10,644 bases of DNA from an uncultured Bacilli bacterium (GCA_947853245.1 CANTWP010000021.1:1-10644), one strand, 5' to 3'. Counted from the first letter of the stretch, positions 1 through 7,447 are shown. Notes: generated by a model not told the origin, from the letters alone. A program made the numbers and translations.

Positions 1-873
1 GGTATAGTTGATAATCCTAGTTCTTTAAAATCTTTTGGTGTAAAATATGAACAAATTGATTTAATCCAAAATAATTTTGATATTGATTCTATTAAAAAAA
101 GATTATCGCAATCTAAAGTAAAATTAATTGAAATTCAACGTTCTAAAGGATATTCTACTAGAAAAAGTTTAACAATAGATAAAGTAGAAAAAGTTATTAA
201 AGAAATTAGAAGTGTTGATCAAGAAGTAATTATTATGATCGATAATTGTTATTGTGAATTTGTTAGTAAAAATGAACCTTTGAGTGTGGGTGCGGATGTA
301 ATAGTAGGTTCTTTAATTAAAAATTTAGGTGGTGGTTTAGCGCCTAACGGTGCTTATATAGCGGGTAAAAAAGAGTTAGTGGCACTAGCTGCAGATCGTT
401 TAACAGTACCTGGTGAAGGTAAAGAAGTTGGACCTAGTTTAGGTGTTAACAGATTTATATTACAAGGTTTATTTATGGCACCAAGTGTCGTTGCTAGTGC
501 CTTAAAAACAGCTGTATTTACTAGTTTAATGTTAGAAAAATTAGGATTTAAAGTAGAACCTAATTTTAATGAAAAACGTGTTGATATAGTTCAGAATATT
601 GAATTTGGTTCATCAGATAAATTGATTAAATATTGTCAAGGTATTCAAATGGGCTCACCGGTTGATTCTAATGCTATTCCAATGCCTTGGGATATGCCGG
701 GTTATACGGATCAAGTAATTATGGCAGCTGGTACATTTACGCAAGGCTCATCAATAGAGATATCTTGTGATGGACCAATTCGTGCTCCTTATATTGCTTA
801 TCAACAAGGTGGTATAACATATCATTATGGTAAATTGGCAGTTATGCGTGCTATAGCAGAATTATTAAAATAG
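1..873 (+). CDS. PLP-dependent methionine gamma-lyase family protein (aluminium resistance / YnbB-like), 5' partial
   Basis: The reading frame is open from the first base of the window and gives 290 residues ending in TAG, so the N-terminus (roughly 120 residues of a ~410-residue family) lies off the left edge. An in-frame ATG at 235 is internal, because conserved family sequence precedes it (IEIQRSKGYSTRKSLTI). This is the Cys/Met-metabolism fold-type I PLP family typified by Bacillus subtilis YnbB. Visible motifs are the cofactor-side Asp in MIDNCYCEF (window residue 81), the probable PLP lysine in GSLIKNLGGGLAP (residue 107), and the C-terminal family blocks CQGIQMGSPVDS, PWDMPGYTDQVIMAAGTF and QGSSIE. 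Members are annotated as methionine gamma-lyase-like or aluminium resistance proteins, but the physiological substrate is not settled, so a C-S lyase activity is inference from the fold. The gene is convergent with rnr and shares its terminator. Confidence 0.92.
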   Translation, partial: GIVDNPSSLKSFGVKYEQIDLIQNNFDIDSIKKRLSQSKVKLIEIQRSKGYSTRKSLTIDKVEKVIKEIRSVDQEVIIMIDNCYCEFVSKNEPLSVGADVIVGSLIKNLGGGLAPNGAYIAGKKELVALAADRLTVPGEGKEVGPSLGVNRFILQGLFMAPSVVASALKTAVFTSLMLEKLGFKVEPNFNEKRVDIVQNIEFGSSDKLIKYCQGIQMGSPVDSNAIPMPWDMPGYTDQVIMAAGTFTQGSSIEISCDGPIRAPYIAYQQGGITYHYGKLAVMRAIAELLK

Positions 874-877
874 AAAT

Positions 878-923
878 AAAAAAGATCAAGTACTTACATT
901 TGATAAGCAACTTGATTTTTTTT
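878..923. terminator. bidirectional Rho-independent terminator shared by the PLP gene and rnr
   Basis: The arms at 878-891 (AAAAAAGATCAAGT) and 910-923 (ACTTGATTTTTTTT) pair over 14 positions with one G-U wobble, around an 18-base loop. A T-run follows on the + strand, and the opposite strand reads ACTTGATCTTTTTT, so the element can stop transcription from both sides. The right arm lies inside the rnr coding end and encodes its KKNQV residues; the rnr stop codon is in the loop. Confidence 0.75.
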
Positions 924-2993
924 GTTTAAAGATAATTTTTTTTGATTTTCTATAACTTGTGTTCCTTCTAATTTCTTTACGAAGCTAAAATGAACAGATT
1001 TATCTATCATTGAAACACTTTCTACTTTAAGTATTACTCTAGTACCCATTTTTAAATTTTGAATTGTAGAATTATTAAATGTTTGCAGATCTATTTTTCC
1101 ATATATAAAGTCATTAGTTCTAACTTTAATACTAAGTCCTTCATGACTGATTATAATTCCTTCAAATTCTTCACCAATATGTTCTTCCATATATTTTGCC
1201 ATCATTAAAGCTTGACTCTCTCGTTCAGCTGCATCGGCTTGACGTTCTTTATAAGAAGAATGAGCACAAATATTTTGTAAATCCTTTTCTAAATCTTTAT
1301 AGTTAATATGGAAATTACAGTTTGTATATAAATCAATTAATGTATGTACTTGTAGATCAGGAAAACGTCTAATAGGTGAAGTAAAATGTGTATAATTATC
1401 GAGCGCTAATCCAAAGTGTCCAATATTATCTATGGAGTATTCTGCTTTTTTCATAGAACTTAATAGTAAATTAGATAATAAAGCGTATTCTTCTTTATCT
1501 GCTAAACCATTTAGTATATTTTGAATTAATTTTGGACTACCAACATTACCACAAGTATTTACACGATATCCGAGATCAGTTATAAATTGCATTGTTTCAT
1601 CTAATTTTATTTCATTTGGTGTCCCATGTACTCGGTATATAAAAGGTAACTCTGTAAAATAAGATGCTACTGTTTCATTAGCAGCTATCATAAAGTTTTC
1701 TATTAATCTTTCAGCGTCTCCTTGTTTAAATAATTCAAATTGTAATGGTTTACCATTTTCATCAACTTTAACTTCTATTTCATTACTAACAAAATCAATT
1801 TTTCCTTGGCCTTTTCTTGCCTTAATTAAAATATTAGATAATTTTTGCATCTTTATTAAAGTATCATAAAATTCCTGATATCTTTCTGGAATAATTCCTT
1901 CTTCTAGAATATGGTTAACTGAAGTATAATCCATTTTAATTTTTGAGTTAATAACACTATTAAAGATTTTGCTATCGACGATATTTCCATTTTTATCTAT
2001 TTCCATAATACAAGATTTAGTTAGTCTATCGACATTAGGATTTAAAGAACATATACCATTTGATAATTTTTGTGGCAACATAGGAATAACAGAATCAACC
2101 ATATATAAACTAGTAGCTCTATTTTGTGCTTCTTCATATAATTTCATTCCGGGTTTTACGTAATGAGCAACATCCGCAATATGAACTCCTAATTCGTAAT
2201 TACCATTTTCTAGAATCTTAAGTGATATAGCATCATCCATATCTTTGGTATTTATACCATCCATTGTAAATATTAATTCATTTCTTAAGTCTATACGATT
2301 TTCTATTTCCTCTTCTTTAACATAATCAGGTATATTTTCTAATTCTTTTAAAGCATCTTCACTAAAATCTGGTTCAAAATCCTTTTCATATGCAATAGAT
2401 ATTAACTCTTTATTAGGCTCATTTTTATGACAAATTATTTTTATAAATTCACAGTCTAAATAACTATCTTGAAAATCTGGATTTGCTTTTAATAGAACTC
2501 TATCTCCATTTGCTAATCTTTTTAACATTTGTTTATTGATATGAATTAAATAATTATTAGGTAAATTTAATGGTATAAGAGTTTTATCATCATAATTATC
2601 AATTACTTCACAGACAATCTTATCGTATTTATGTTCTATTATTTTAACTACTTTAAATCTATTATCTTCTTTTTTTACAATAACTTTACTAAAGTTTAAT
2701 GCTCCATTTAAATCTTCATTTGTAATATTAAACTTTTTATTATTTTCATCAATAAAGTATTTATTTCCTTTTGAAGATGACAATATTTCAACTAATTTGT
2801 ACGTATTTCCTATTTTATGGTATTGTTTATCTTCAGAAAGAAATATTTTTCCTTTAGAACATAATTCTTGTAAAATAATTTTTAAGTTTTTAATACTAAC
2901 ACTATATAGTTTTAAATTACTTTGGATTTCCTTTATAGATATTTTTTCAACATCGTTGATCAATTCTAATATTTGTTCTTCCAACTTAAACAC
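894..2993 (-). CDS. rnr: ribonuclease R (RNB-family 3'-5' exoribonuclease)
   Basis: RNase R is a processive, hydrolytic 3'-5' exoribonuclease that digests structured RNA, including mRNA decay intermediates and defective rRNA and tmRNA-tagged messages. Domains in order: an N-terminal winged helix (about residues 1-60), two cold-shock-like OB domains (about 70-225), the RNB catalytic domain (about 228-560) and an S1 domain (about 605-675). The four metal-binding aspartates are present in MDGINTKDMDDA (D245, D251, D253, D254). Further RNB hallmarks are FIYRVHGTPN and HFTSPIRRFPDLQVH. At 699 residues it is shorter than B. subtilis RNase R (about 780), with only a short polar tail after S1. The longest start is GTG at 2993, but the Shine-Dalgarno G-run touches it; TTG at 2984 lies 8 bases beyond GGAG and is the better-spaced start, giving 696 residues. 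Divergent from the SpoIID-like gene; no smpB or secG neighbour is visible. Confidence 0.96.
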   Translation of the reverse strand: MFKLEEQILELINDVEKISIKEIQSNLKLYSVSIKNLKIILQELCSKGKIFLSEDKQYHKIGNTYKLVEILSSSKGNKYFIDENNKKFNITNEDLNGALNFSKVIVKKEDNRFKVVKIIEHKYDKIVCEVIDNYDDKTLIPLNLPNNYLIHINKQMLKRLANGDRVLLKANPDFQDSYLDCEFIKIICHKNEPNKELISIAYEKDFEPDFSEDALKELENIPDYVKEEEIENRIDLRNELIFTMDGINTKDMDDAISLKILENGNYELGVHIADVAHYVKPGMKLYEEAQNRATSLYMVDSVIPMLPQKLSNGICSLNPNVDRLTKSCIMEIDKNGNIVDSKIFNSVINSKIKMDYTSVNHILEEGIIPERYQEFYDTLIKMQKLSNILIKARKGQGKIDFVSNEIEVKVDENGKPLQFELFKQGDAERLIENFMIAANETVASYFTELPFIYRVHGTPNEIKLDETMQFITDLGYRVNTCGNVGSPKLIQNILNGLADKEEYALLSNLLLSSMKKAEYSIDNIGHFGLALDNYTHFTSPIRRFPDLQVHTLIDLYTNCNFHINYKDLEKDLQNICAHSSYKERQADAAERESQALMMAKYMEEHIGEEFEGIIISHEGLSIKVRTNDFIYGKIDLQTFNNSTIQNLKMGTRVILKVESVSMIDKSVHFSFVKKLEGTQVIENQKKLSLNKKNQVAYQM

Positions 2994-3000
2994 TCCCCCC
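2994..3000 (-). promoter_or_regulatory. G-run Shine-Dalgarno that bears on the rnr start
   Basis: On the minus strand the sequence reads TAGGGGGGAGTGTTTAAGTTGG. The run of six Gs sits one base from the GTG start at 2993, too close for normal initiation, while GGAG (which includes the G of GTG) is 8 bases from the TTG at 2984. The spacing favours the TTG start; which codon is used is inference. Confidence 0.5.
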
Positions 3001-3010
3001 TACTGTTTAT

Positions 3011-3039
3011 AATATACAATAATTTTTGAGCAATGTAAA
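3011..3039 (-). promoter_or_regulatory. sigma-A-type promoter of rnr
   Basis: On the minus strand, -35 TTTACA (3034-3039) and -10 TATATT (3011-3016) are separated by exactly 17 bases. Transcription would start near 3004, giving a leader of about 10 bases to the GTG or 20 bases to the TTG. The longer value is another reason to prefer the TTG start. Confidence 0.55.
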
Positions 3040-3067
3040 TTGATTTTTAAAAAAAAATAAATTTGCA
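3034..3067. repeat. imperfect inverted repeat in the rnr / SpoIID-like divergent intergenic region
   Basis: TGTAAATT (3034-3041) and AATTTGCA (3060-3067) are inverted copies apart from one position, flanking an A/T-only centre with a run of nine As. The left arm covers the -35 of rnr. It could be an operator or simply chance in such AT-rich DNA; no known regulator site is recognised. The intergenic space otherwise holds only weak promoter-like matches for the + strand gene. Confidence 0.25.
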
Positions 3068-3108
3068 TATTGTAACTTAAAATGTACATCCTAATACTGG
3101 TGAATTTT

Positions 3109-4513
3109 ATGATTAATAGTTATGATATATTTGAAATAAATGGTAAAAAGATGTTGGTATTAAAATTAGACTTTTATTTTGAGTTAGGAAAATTTTCTAA
3201 AAATGATCCTAAAAACTTGATATCTATGGTTAAAGATTATTTAAATAAAATAATTTTTAAGGATTTATGTGACAAGATTATTTTAACAGTATCAGGAATA
3301 GTTCTTGCTAATATAGTATATACAAAATCTGGTGATTTGAAGCTAGCATCCAATGATGTTATAGATTTAGATAATAATACTAGTATTGTGGAAAACGTTG
3401 AAGTAAATGATAATATTGATTTAGAAGATAATTTTAATGTGGAAAACTCTGACGAAAGTGTGGAAAGTAAGTCAGAAATAGATATTTCAGAAAGTTTTAC
3501 TGTGGAAAAAACAGAAAATTCAAATAATTCTTCAAGTGTTAAGACTAATTTTAATAATAATCCACAGAATAATGTTACTAATAGTGACAAAAATAATATT
3601 GCTGTCAATAAAGAAAATAATGTTTCAAAGGAAGAAAACAATCAAAATAAGGAAAATAACCAGATTCCAGATAAAGTAGAAGTAGAGGAATCAAAGCCTG
3701 AACAAAATAGTACGTCAGAAGTTGAAAAAACTTATGTCACAGTATATCGCAGTAATGGTAAAGGAGAAAAAATTGAATTGGAAGAATATATAACAGGTGT
3801 GATTGCGGCCGAAATGCCAGCTGCATTTTCTAAAGAAGCTTTAAAAACTCAAGCGGTAGTAGCGAGAACTTATGCTTTAAGAAAGGTCAATTCTGGTGAA
3901 AAACTGACTGATACAGTATCAACACAAGCTTATATAGATACTGCTCAGATGAAGACAAAATGGGGAAGTGATTTTTCTAAGTATTATAATAAAATTAAAG
4001 ATTGTGTAGAAGCAACTAACGGTGAGTATATAACTTATAATGGTGAATATATAAATGCTGTATATCATTCTACTAGTAATGGTTATACAGAAGATGCTGT
4101 CAATGTATGTAATGAAAGTTATCCTTATTTAAAAAGTGTGGAAAGCTCTTGGGATAAGAGTGTTTCAAGTTATCAAAAGTATTACCAAAGAATTAGAACA
4201 AATTTTAGATTTAGCGGGTTTAAGTAATTTAGAAGTTCAAGAAATTAAAATTCTTAGTCGTAATGCTAGTGGTCGAGTAGAGAAAGTCCAAGTAGGTTCA
4301 AAAACATATACAGGTGTTGAATTTAGAAGTTTATTAGGATTGCGCTCTGCAGATTTTGAAATTATGCAAGTTGATGGAATATTAACTATAACTACTAGAG
4401 GATATGGTCATGGTGTAGGTATGAGCCAGTACGGTGCAAATGGTATGGCTAAAGCTGTTTATAATTATAAACAAATAATAAAACACTATTATACTGGTGT
4501 CAAAATACAATAA
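3109..4513 (+). pseudogene. SpoIID/LytB-domain protein, interrupted by a frameshift
   Basis: Two overlapping frames carry one SpoIID/LytB domain. The first, ending at a TAA at 4225-4227, holds the N-terminal part; the domain resumes one frame over from about 4181 and ends at 4513. Removing one base near 4177 would give about 467 residues. SpoIID-family proteins cleave glycan strands of peptidoglycan at denuded sites (or, as LytB, modify amidase activity). Visible: a likely cytoplasmic head (1-55), one membrane segment (about 56-72), an Asn/Glu/Ser-rich linker to about residue 205, then YITGVIAAEMPAAF with the probable catalytic Glu235, QAVVARTYA, AVYHSTSNGYTED, and after the shift GYGHGVGMSQYGA (4400-4438). 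The ATG at 3109 follows GGTG at a spacing of 6; an upstream ATG at 3082 has no Shine-Dalgarno and is less likely. Both halves are well conserved, so a sequencing error or a recent mutation is more likely than old decay. A role in sporulation cannot be inferred from this window. Confidence 0.85.
4171..4181 (+). other. frameshift point in the SpoIID-like gene
   Basis: The conserved SSWDKSVSSYQ is read in the first frame up to 4176, and SITKELEQILDL in the frame one base later from 4178. The shift lies at a run of four As (4175-4178). One A too many (or two bases lost) explains it, and deleting one A gives a smooth SSYQSITKEL junction. Confidence 0.8.
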
Positions 4514-4526
4514 TAAGTGCTATAAT
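4497..4526 (+). promoter_or_regulatory. extended -10 promoter of mscL
   Basis: A perfect TATAAT (4521-4526) is preceded by TG one base upstream (TGCTATAAT, 4518-4526), the extended -10 form that tolerates a poor -35. The best -35 is GTGTCA (4497-4502), 18 bases away and inside the end of the SpoIID-like gene. Predicted start near 4533, directly at the ribosome binding site, so the leader is about 15 bases. Confidence 0.7.
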
Positions 4527-4547
4527 ATTACTTAGGAGGAAGTACAT

Positions 4548-5000
4548 ATGAAAAAGATTTTAAAAGAGTTTAAAGAATTTATTTCTCGTGGTAATGTTGT
4601 TGATTTAGCAGTCGGTGTTATTGTTGGAGGAACATTTAGTAAGATAGTAACTTCTTTAGTAAATGATATTTTAATGCCATTAATCGGAATCATTATTGGC
4701 GGTTTAGATTTTAGTTCATTATCTATTACTTTTAGAGACGCAACTATTACTTATGGTGCCTTTATTCAAAATGTTATTGATTTCTTAATTGTTGCGGCTT
4801 GTATTTTCTTATTTGTTAAGTTAATAAATAAATTATCTAAAATTGGACATAAAGAAGAGCCTAAGAAAAATACACCTGCTCCAAAGAAACCTGATGATGT
4901 AGTTTTATTGGAGGAAATTAGAGATTTATTAAAAAATAATGCTACAATAGAAAAGAAAGCTAAGGCAACTACTAAAAGAACAAAAAAGTCAGAAAAATAA
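4548..5000 (+). CDS. mscL: large-conductance mechanosensitive channel MscL
   Basis: MscL is a homopentameric inner-membrane channel that opens under membrane tension and releases solutes during hypo-osmotic shock. The start ATG has a perfect AGGAGG (4534-4539) 8 bases upstream. Order of parts: N-terminal amphipathic helix with the family signature (KEFKEFISRGNVVDLAVGV, residues 6-24), TM1 (about 17-50, ending in MPLIGIIIGG), a short extracellular loop with the usual TITYGAFIQNVIDF entry into TM2 (about 70-95), then the cytoplasmic helix LLEEIRDLLKN (120-130). At 150 residues it is a little longer than typical (about 130-140) because of a Lys/Thr-rich tail (residues 132-150). Part of that tail is encoded by the left arm of the transcription terminator, so its composition may owe something to the terminator. 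Monocistronic by its own promoter and terminator. Confidence 0.97.
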   Translation: MKKILKEFKEFISRGNVVDLAVGVIVGGTFSKIVTSLVNDILMPLIGIIIGGLDFSSLSITFRDATITYGAFIQNVIDFLIVAACIFLFVKLINKLSKIGHKEEPKKNTPAPKKPDDVVLLEEIRDLLKNNATIEKKAKATTKRTKKSEK

Positions 5001-5014
5001 ATACTGACTTTTTT
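4982..5014 (+). terminator. Rho-independent terminator of mscL, overlapping its coding end
   Basis: AAAAAAGTCAG (4982-4992) pairs perfectly over 11 bases with CTGACTTTTTT (5004-5014) around an 11-base A/T loop that contains the mscL stop codon. The left arm encodes the last Lys-rich residues of MscL. It separates mscL from addB. Confidence 0.85.
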
Positions 5015-5016
5015 AA

Positions 5017-5044
5017 TTTAGTTCAAGTCTAGGTATGATATAAT
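5017..5044 (+). promoter_or_regulatory. extended -10 promoter of the addB-addA operon
   Basis: A perfect TATAAT (5039-5044) with an upstream TG gives TGATATAAT (5036-5044). The -35 is weak (TTTAGT at 5017-5022, 16-base spacer). Predicted start near 5051, about 15 bases before the addB ATG, again a very short leader. Confidence 0.65.
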
Positions 5045-5065
5045 ATTAAAGGAAGTAGGTGTTAT

Positions 5066-7447
5066 ATGTTAGATTTAAAAAATATAGATAATGATACTCT
5101 TTTAATAGTAAATGGTTCTATTAAGAAAGACATATTATTAGAAATATCTAAAAATGGTATTTTAAAAAATATTAAACTAATGTCTTTTAATGAATTTATA
5201 AAAGAGTATTTATTTGATTATAATACCAAGACTATTTATTATATAATGAATAAATTTAAGGTTAAAGTAGATATAGCTTTAATCTATATAAGGAATTTAT
5301 ATTATATAAGTGATGTTAATTATACTGATCAAAAACTAATATTTCTTAAAAACTTAAAAGAAGAATTATTAAAAGAAAACTTATTAATAATTAATCCCTT
5401 ATTTAAAGAGCGTATCAAAACTAAAAATATAGTAGTATATGGAGATACCATCAGTTTTGAGAGAAATATATTAAGTAATTTAAGTGTAACTTATATAAAA
5501 AATGCTACTAATCTAGAATATAAACATGATATATATGAAACTAAAAATATTGAAGAAGAAGTAACTTTCATAGCAAGTCAAATTGCGGAACTTATCGATA
5601 ATGGAGTTCCTATAAATAATATTAAACTTGCTAATGTAAGTGGAGACTATAAAAATATTATTAGAAGAGTATTTAGTATATTTAATATACCAGTGGATTT
5701 ACAAGATGATAATAATCTTTTTGGTACAGCTTTAGGGCAATATTTTATAGAACATTTAGATTCTGATATTAATAACACAATAAATAAAATAAAAAATAAA
5801 TTTAATTTAGAAAGAGAATCTATAAACTATTTATATAATTTAATACTAAGAATTTGTAATAAATATAATTGGTGTGATGACTATTTAAGTATAAAAGACT
5901 TACTTATTTATGAACTTAAAAATACTTCTATAAAAGATAATACCCTTTTTAATAAAATATCTTTAATAGATTTAGAAAATTTTATAGCTAAAGATGAAGA
6001 TTATATATTTTTAATAGGTTTTAATCAGGGGATATTTCCTCTTACTGAAAAAGATGAAGAGTATTTAAATGATGAATTAAAGATAAAAATAGGTTTAGAA
6101 GATACAGTAACTAGAAATATACTTCATCAAGAAAAGACATTACGTTTTATAAAAGAAACAAAGAATTTAATAATTACTTATCCAATTTATACTTCTAGTG
6201 AGATAGAAATTTCTAATTTGAATGATATATTAAGATATTCAGTTATCAAAGATATTAAACCAAATTATCGTTATTCTAACTTAAATAATAAATTATCTTT
6301 AGGAAAGATGCTTGATACTTATATGAAATATGGTGTTAAAGAAAATAATCTAGATTTACTTTTAAATAATTATAAAGATTTAGGCTATAGAAGTTATGAT
6401 AATCAGTTTAATGGGATCAACTTAGGTACATTAAATGAATTTAAAAAGAAAAGTTTAACTCTTTCTTATTCGAGTATTGATGCATATTTTCATTGCGCTT
6501 TCCGTTTTTATATAAGTAATATCTTAAAATTAAATATTTATGAAGAAACCTTTATGAATTATATCGGATCTCTATTTCATTTTGTATTATCAGAATATTA
6601 TAAAGATGATTTTAATTTTGAAATTTCTTGGGCTAGATTTTTACAAGATAATGAAAAAGAATTAACAAAAAAAGAAGAATTTTTCTTACAAAAATTAAAG
6701 GAAGAATTAAAGTTTATTATTAGTGTTTTAGACGAACAAAAGAATTATACTGATTTTAAAGATGTTTTATTAGAAGAGAGTATCAATATTGATAAAAGTA
6801 ATTCAATATGGAATATAAACTTTGTGGGCATAGTTGATAAAATATTATCTATGGAACAAAATGATCAAAAGTTAGTTTCTGTAGTTGACTATAAAACAGG
6901 TAACCCTTCACTCGATTTAACTAAATTACAATATGGTATGGGTATGCAGTTACCAATCTATTTATATTTAATAAAAAATAAATGGAATGCCGCTAAAATA
7001 ATAGGGTTTTATCTGCAGAAAATAGTACCATCTATTATAAATAGAGATCCTAAAAAGACTTATTTAGATCAAAAGAAAGATTATTTAAAATTACAAGGTT
7101 ATAGTATTAATAAAGAAAGTTTGCTAAGTTATTTTGATAATACTTATGAAAATAGTAATTTAATAAAGAGTATGAAAACTACTAGTAAAGGTTTTTCTAG
7201 TTATGCAAAAGTATTAACAGAGGAAGAAATAGAATCACTTAATAAATTAGTTGATAAAAATATTAATATTGCTATAGAAAAGATTACTAGTGGGGACTTT
7301 AAAGTTAATCCAAAACAAATAGGTGGCGATTTAATAGGGTGTGAATTCTGTAAGTTTAAAGATATTTGTTTTAAAAATAATAAAGATATTATAACTCTAA
7401 AAGAATATAAAGATTTAAGTTTTTTAGGGGGTGATGATTATGCCTAG
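5066..7447 (+). CDS. addB: AddB/RexB-like subunit of the ATP-dependent helicase-nuclease, reduced
   Basis: AddB partners AddA to resect double-strand DNA ends for RecA loading; its nuclease cuts one strand. The identification rests on the C-terminal half and on the adjoining addA. Features: a UvrD-like core with FLIGFNQGIFPL (about 315-326) followed by the acidic EKDEEYLNDE; then the RecB-type PD-(D/E)XK nuclease, with LFHFVLSEYY (His505), GIVDKIL (Asp591) and VVDYKTG (Asp608, Lys610), and a Gln-rich continuation MGMQLPIYLYL. Four cysteines, Cys477 (FHCAF) and the C-x2-C-x5-C set Cys759, Cys762, Cys768, match the Fe-S staple of AddB. At 793 residues it is about 300-350 short of usual AddB (about 1100-1170), and no Walker A is seen at the N-terminus. 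The ATG at 5066 is preceded by AAAGGAAGTAGGTG. Its 3' end overlaps addA by 8 bases. Confidence 0.88.
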   Translation: MLDLKNIDNDTLLIVNGSIKKDILLEISKNGILKNIKLMSFNEFIKEYLFDYNTKTIYYIMNKFKVKVDIALIYIRNLYYISDVNYTDQKLIFLKNLKEELLKENLLIINPLFKERIKTKNIVVYGDTISFERNILSNLSVTYIKNATNLEYKHDIYETKNIEEEVTFIASQIAELIDNGVPINNIKLANVSGDYKNIIRRVFSIFNIPVDLQDDNNLFGTALGQYFIEHLDSDINNTINKIKNKFNLERESINYLYNLILRICNKYNWCDDYLSIKDLLIYELKNTSIKDNTLFNKISLIDLENFIAKDEDYIFLIGFNQGIFPLTEKDEEYLNDELKIKIGLEDTVTRNILHQEKTLRFIKETKNLIITYPIYTSSEIEISNLNDILRYSVIKDIKPNYRYSNLNNKLSLGKMLDTYMKYGVKENNLDLLLNNYKDLGYRSYDNQFNGINLGTLNEFKKKSLTLSYSSIDAYFHCAFRFYISNILKLNIYEETFMNYIGSLFHFVLSEYYKDDFNFEISWARFLQDNEKELTKKEEFFLQKLKEELKFIISVLDEQKNYTDFKDVLLEESINIDKSNSIWNINFVGIVDKILSMEQNDQKLVSVVDYKTGNPSLDLTKLQYGMGMQLPIYLYLIKNKWNAAKIIGFYLQKIVPSIINRDPKKTYLDQKKDYLKLQGYSINKESLLSYFDNTYENSNLIKSMKTTSKGFSSYAKVLTEEEIESLNKLVDKNINIAIEKITSGDFKVNPKQIGGDLIGCEFCKFKDICFKNNKDIITLKEYKDLSFLGGDDYA
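7426..7447 (+). promoter_or_regulatory. addA ribosome binding site and addB/addA overlap
   Basis: AGGGGG (7426-7431), inside the addB coding end, lies 8 bases before the ATG at 7440. In-frame GTG (7431) and ATG (7434) codons are too close to this site to use it. The addB stop TAG (7445-7447) falls just after the addA start, an arrangement typical of translational coupling. Confidence 0.75.

Noticed and set aside
235..873. Treating the ATG at 235 as the start of a 212-residue gene
   Set aside because: The frame is open to the window edge and residues upstream of 235 match the conserved family sequence, so the gene is cut by the window, not short.
3237..3641. A 134-codon open frame on the minus strand, opposite the SpoIID-like linker
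   Set aside because: It is the shadow of a low-complexity Asn/Glu/Ser-rich coding stretch, has no ribosome binding site, and its Leu/Ser-rich translation resembles no family.
4136..4513. An independent gene starting at the ATG at 4136
   Set aside because: The first residues are an out-of-frame reading of conserved SpoIID sequence, there is no ribosome binding site, and the rest is the missing C-terminal half of the upstream gene.
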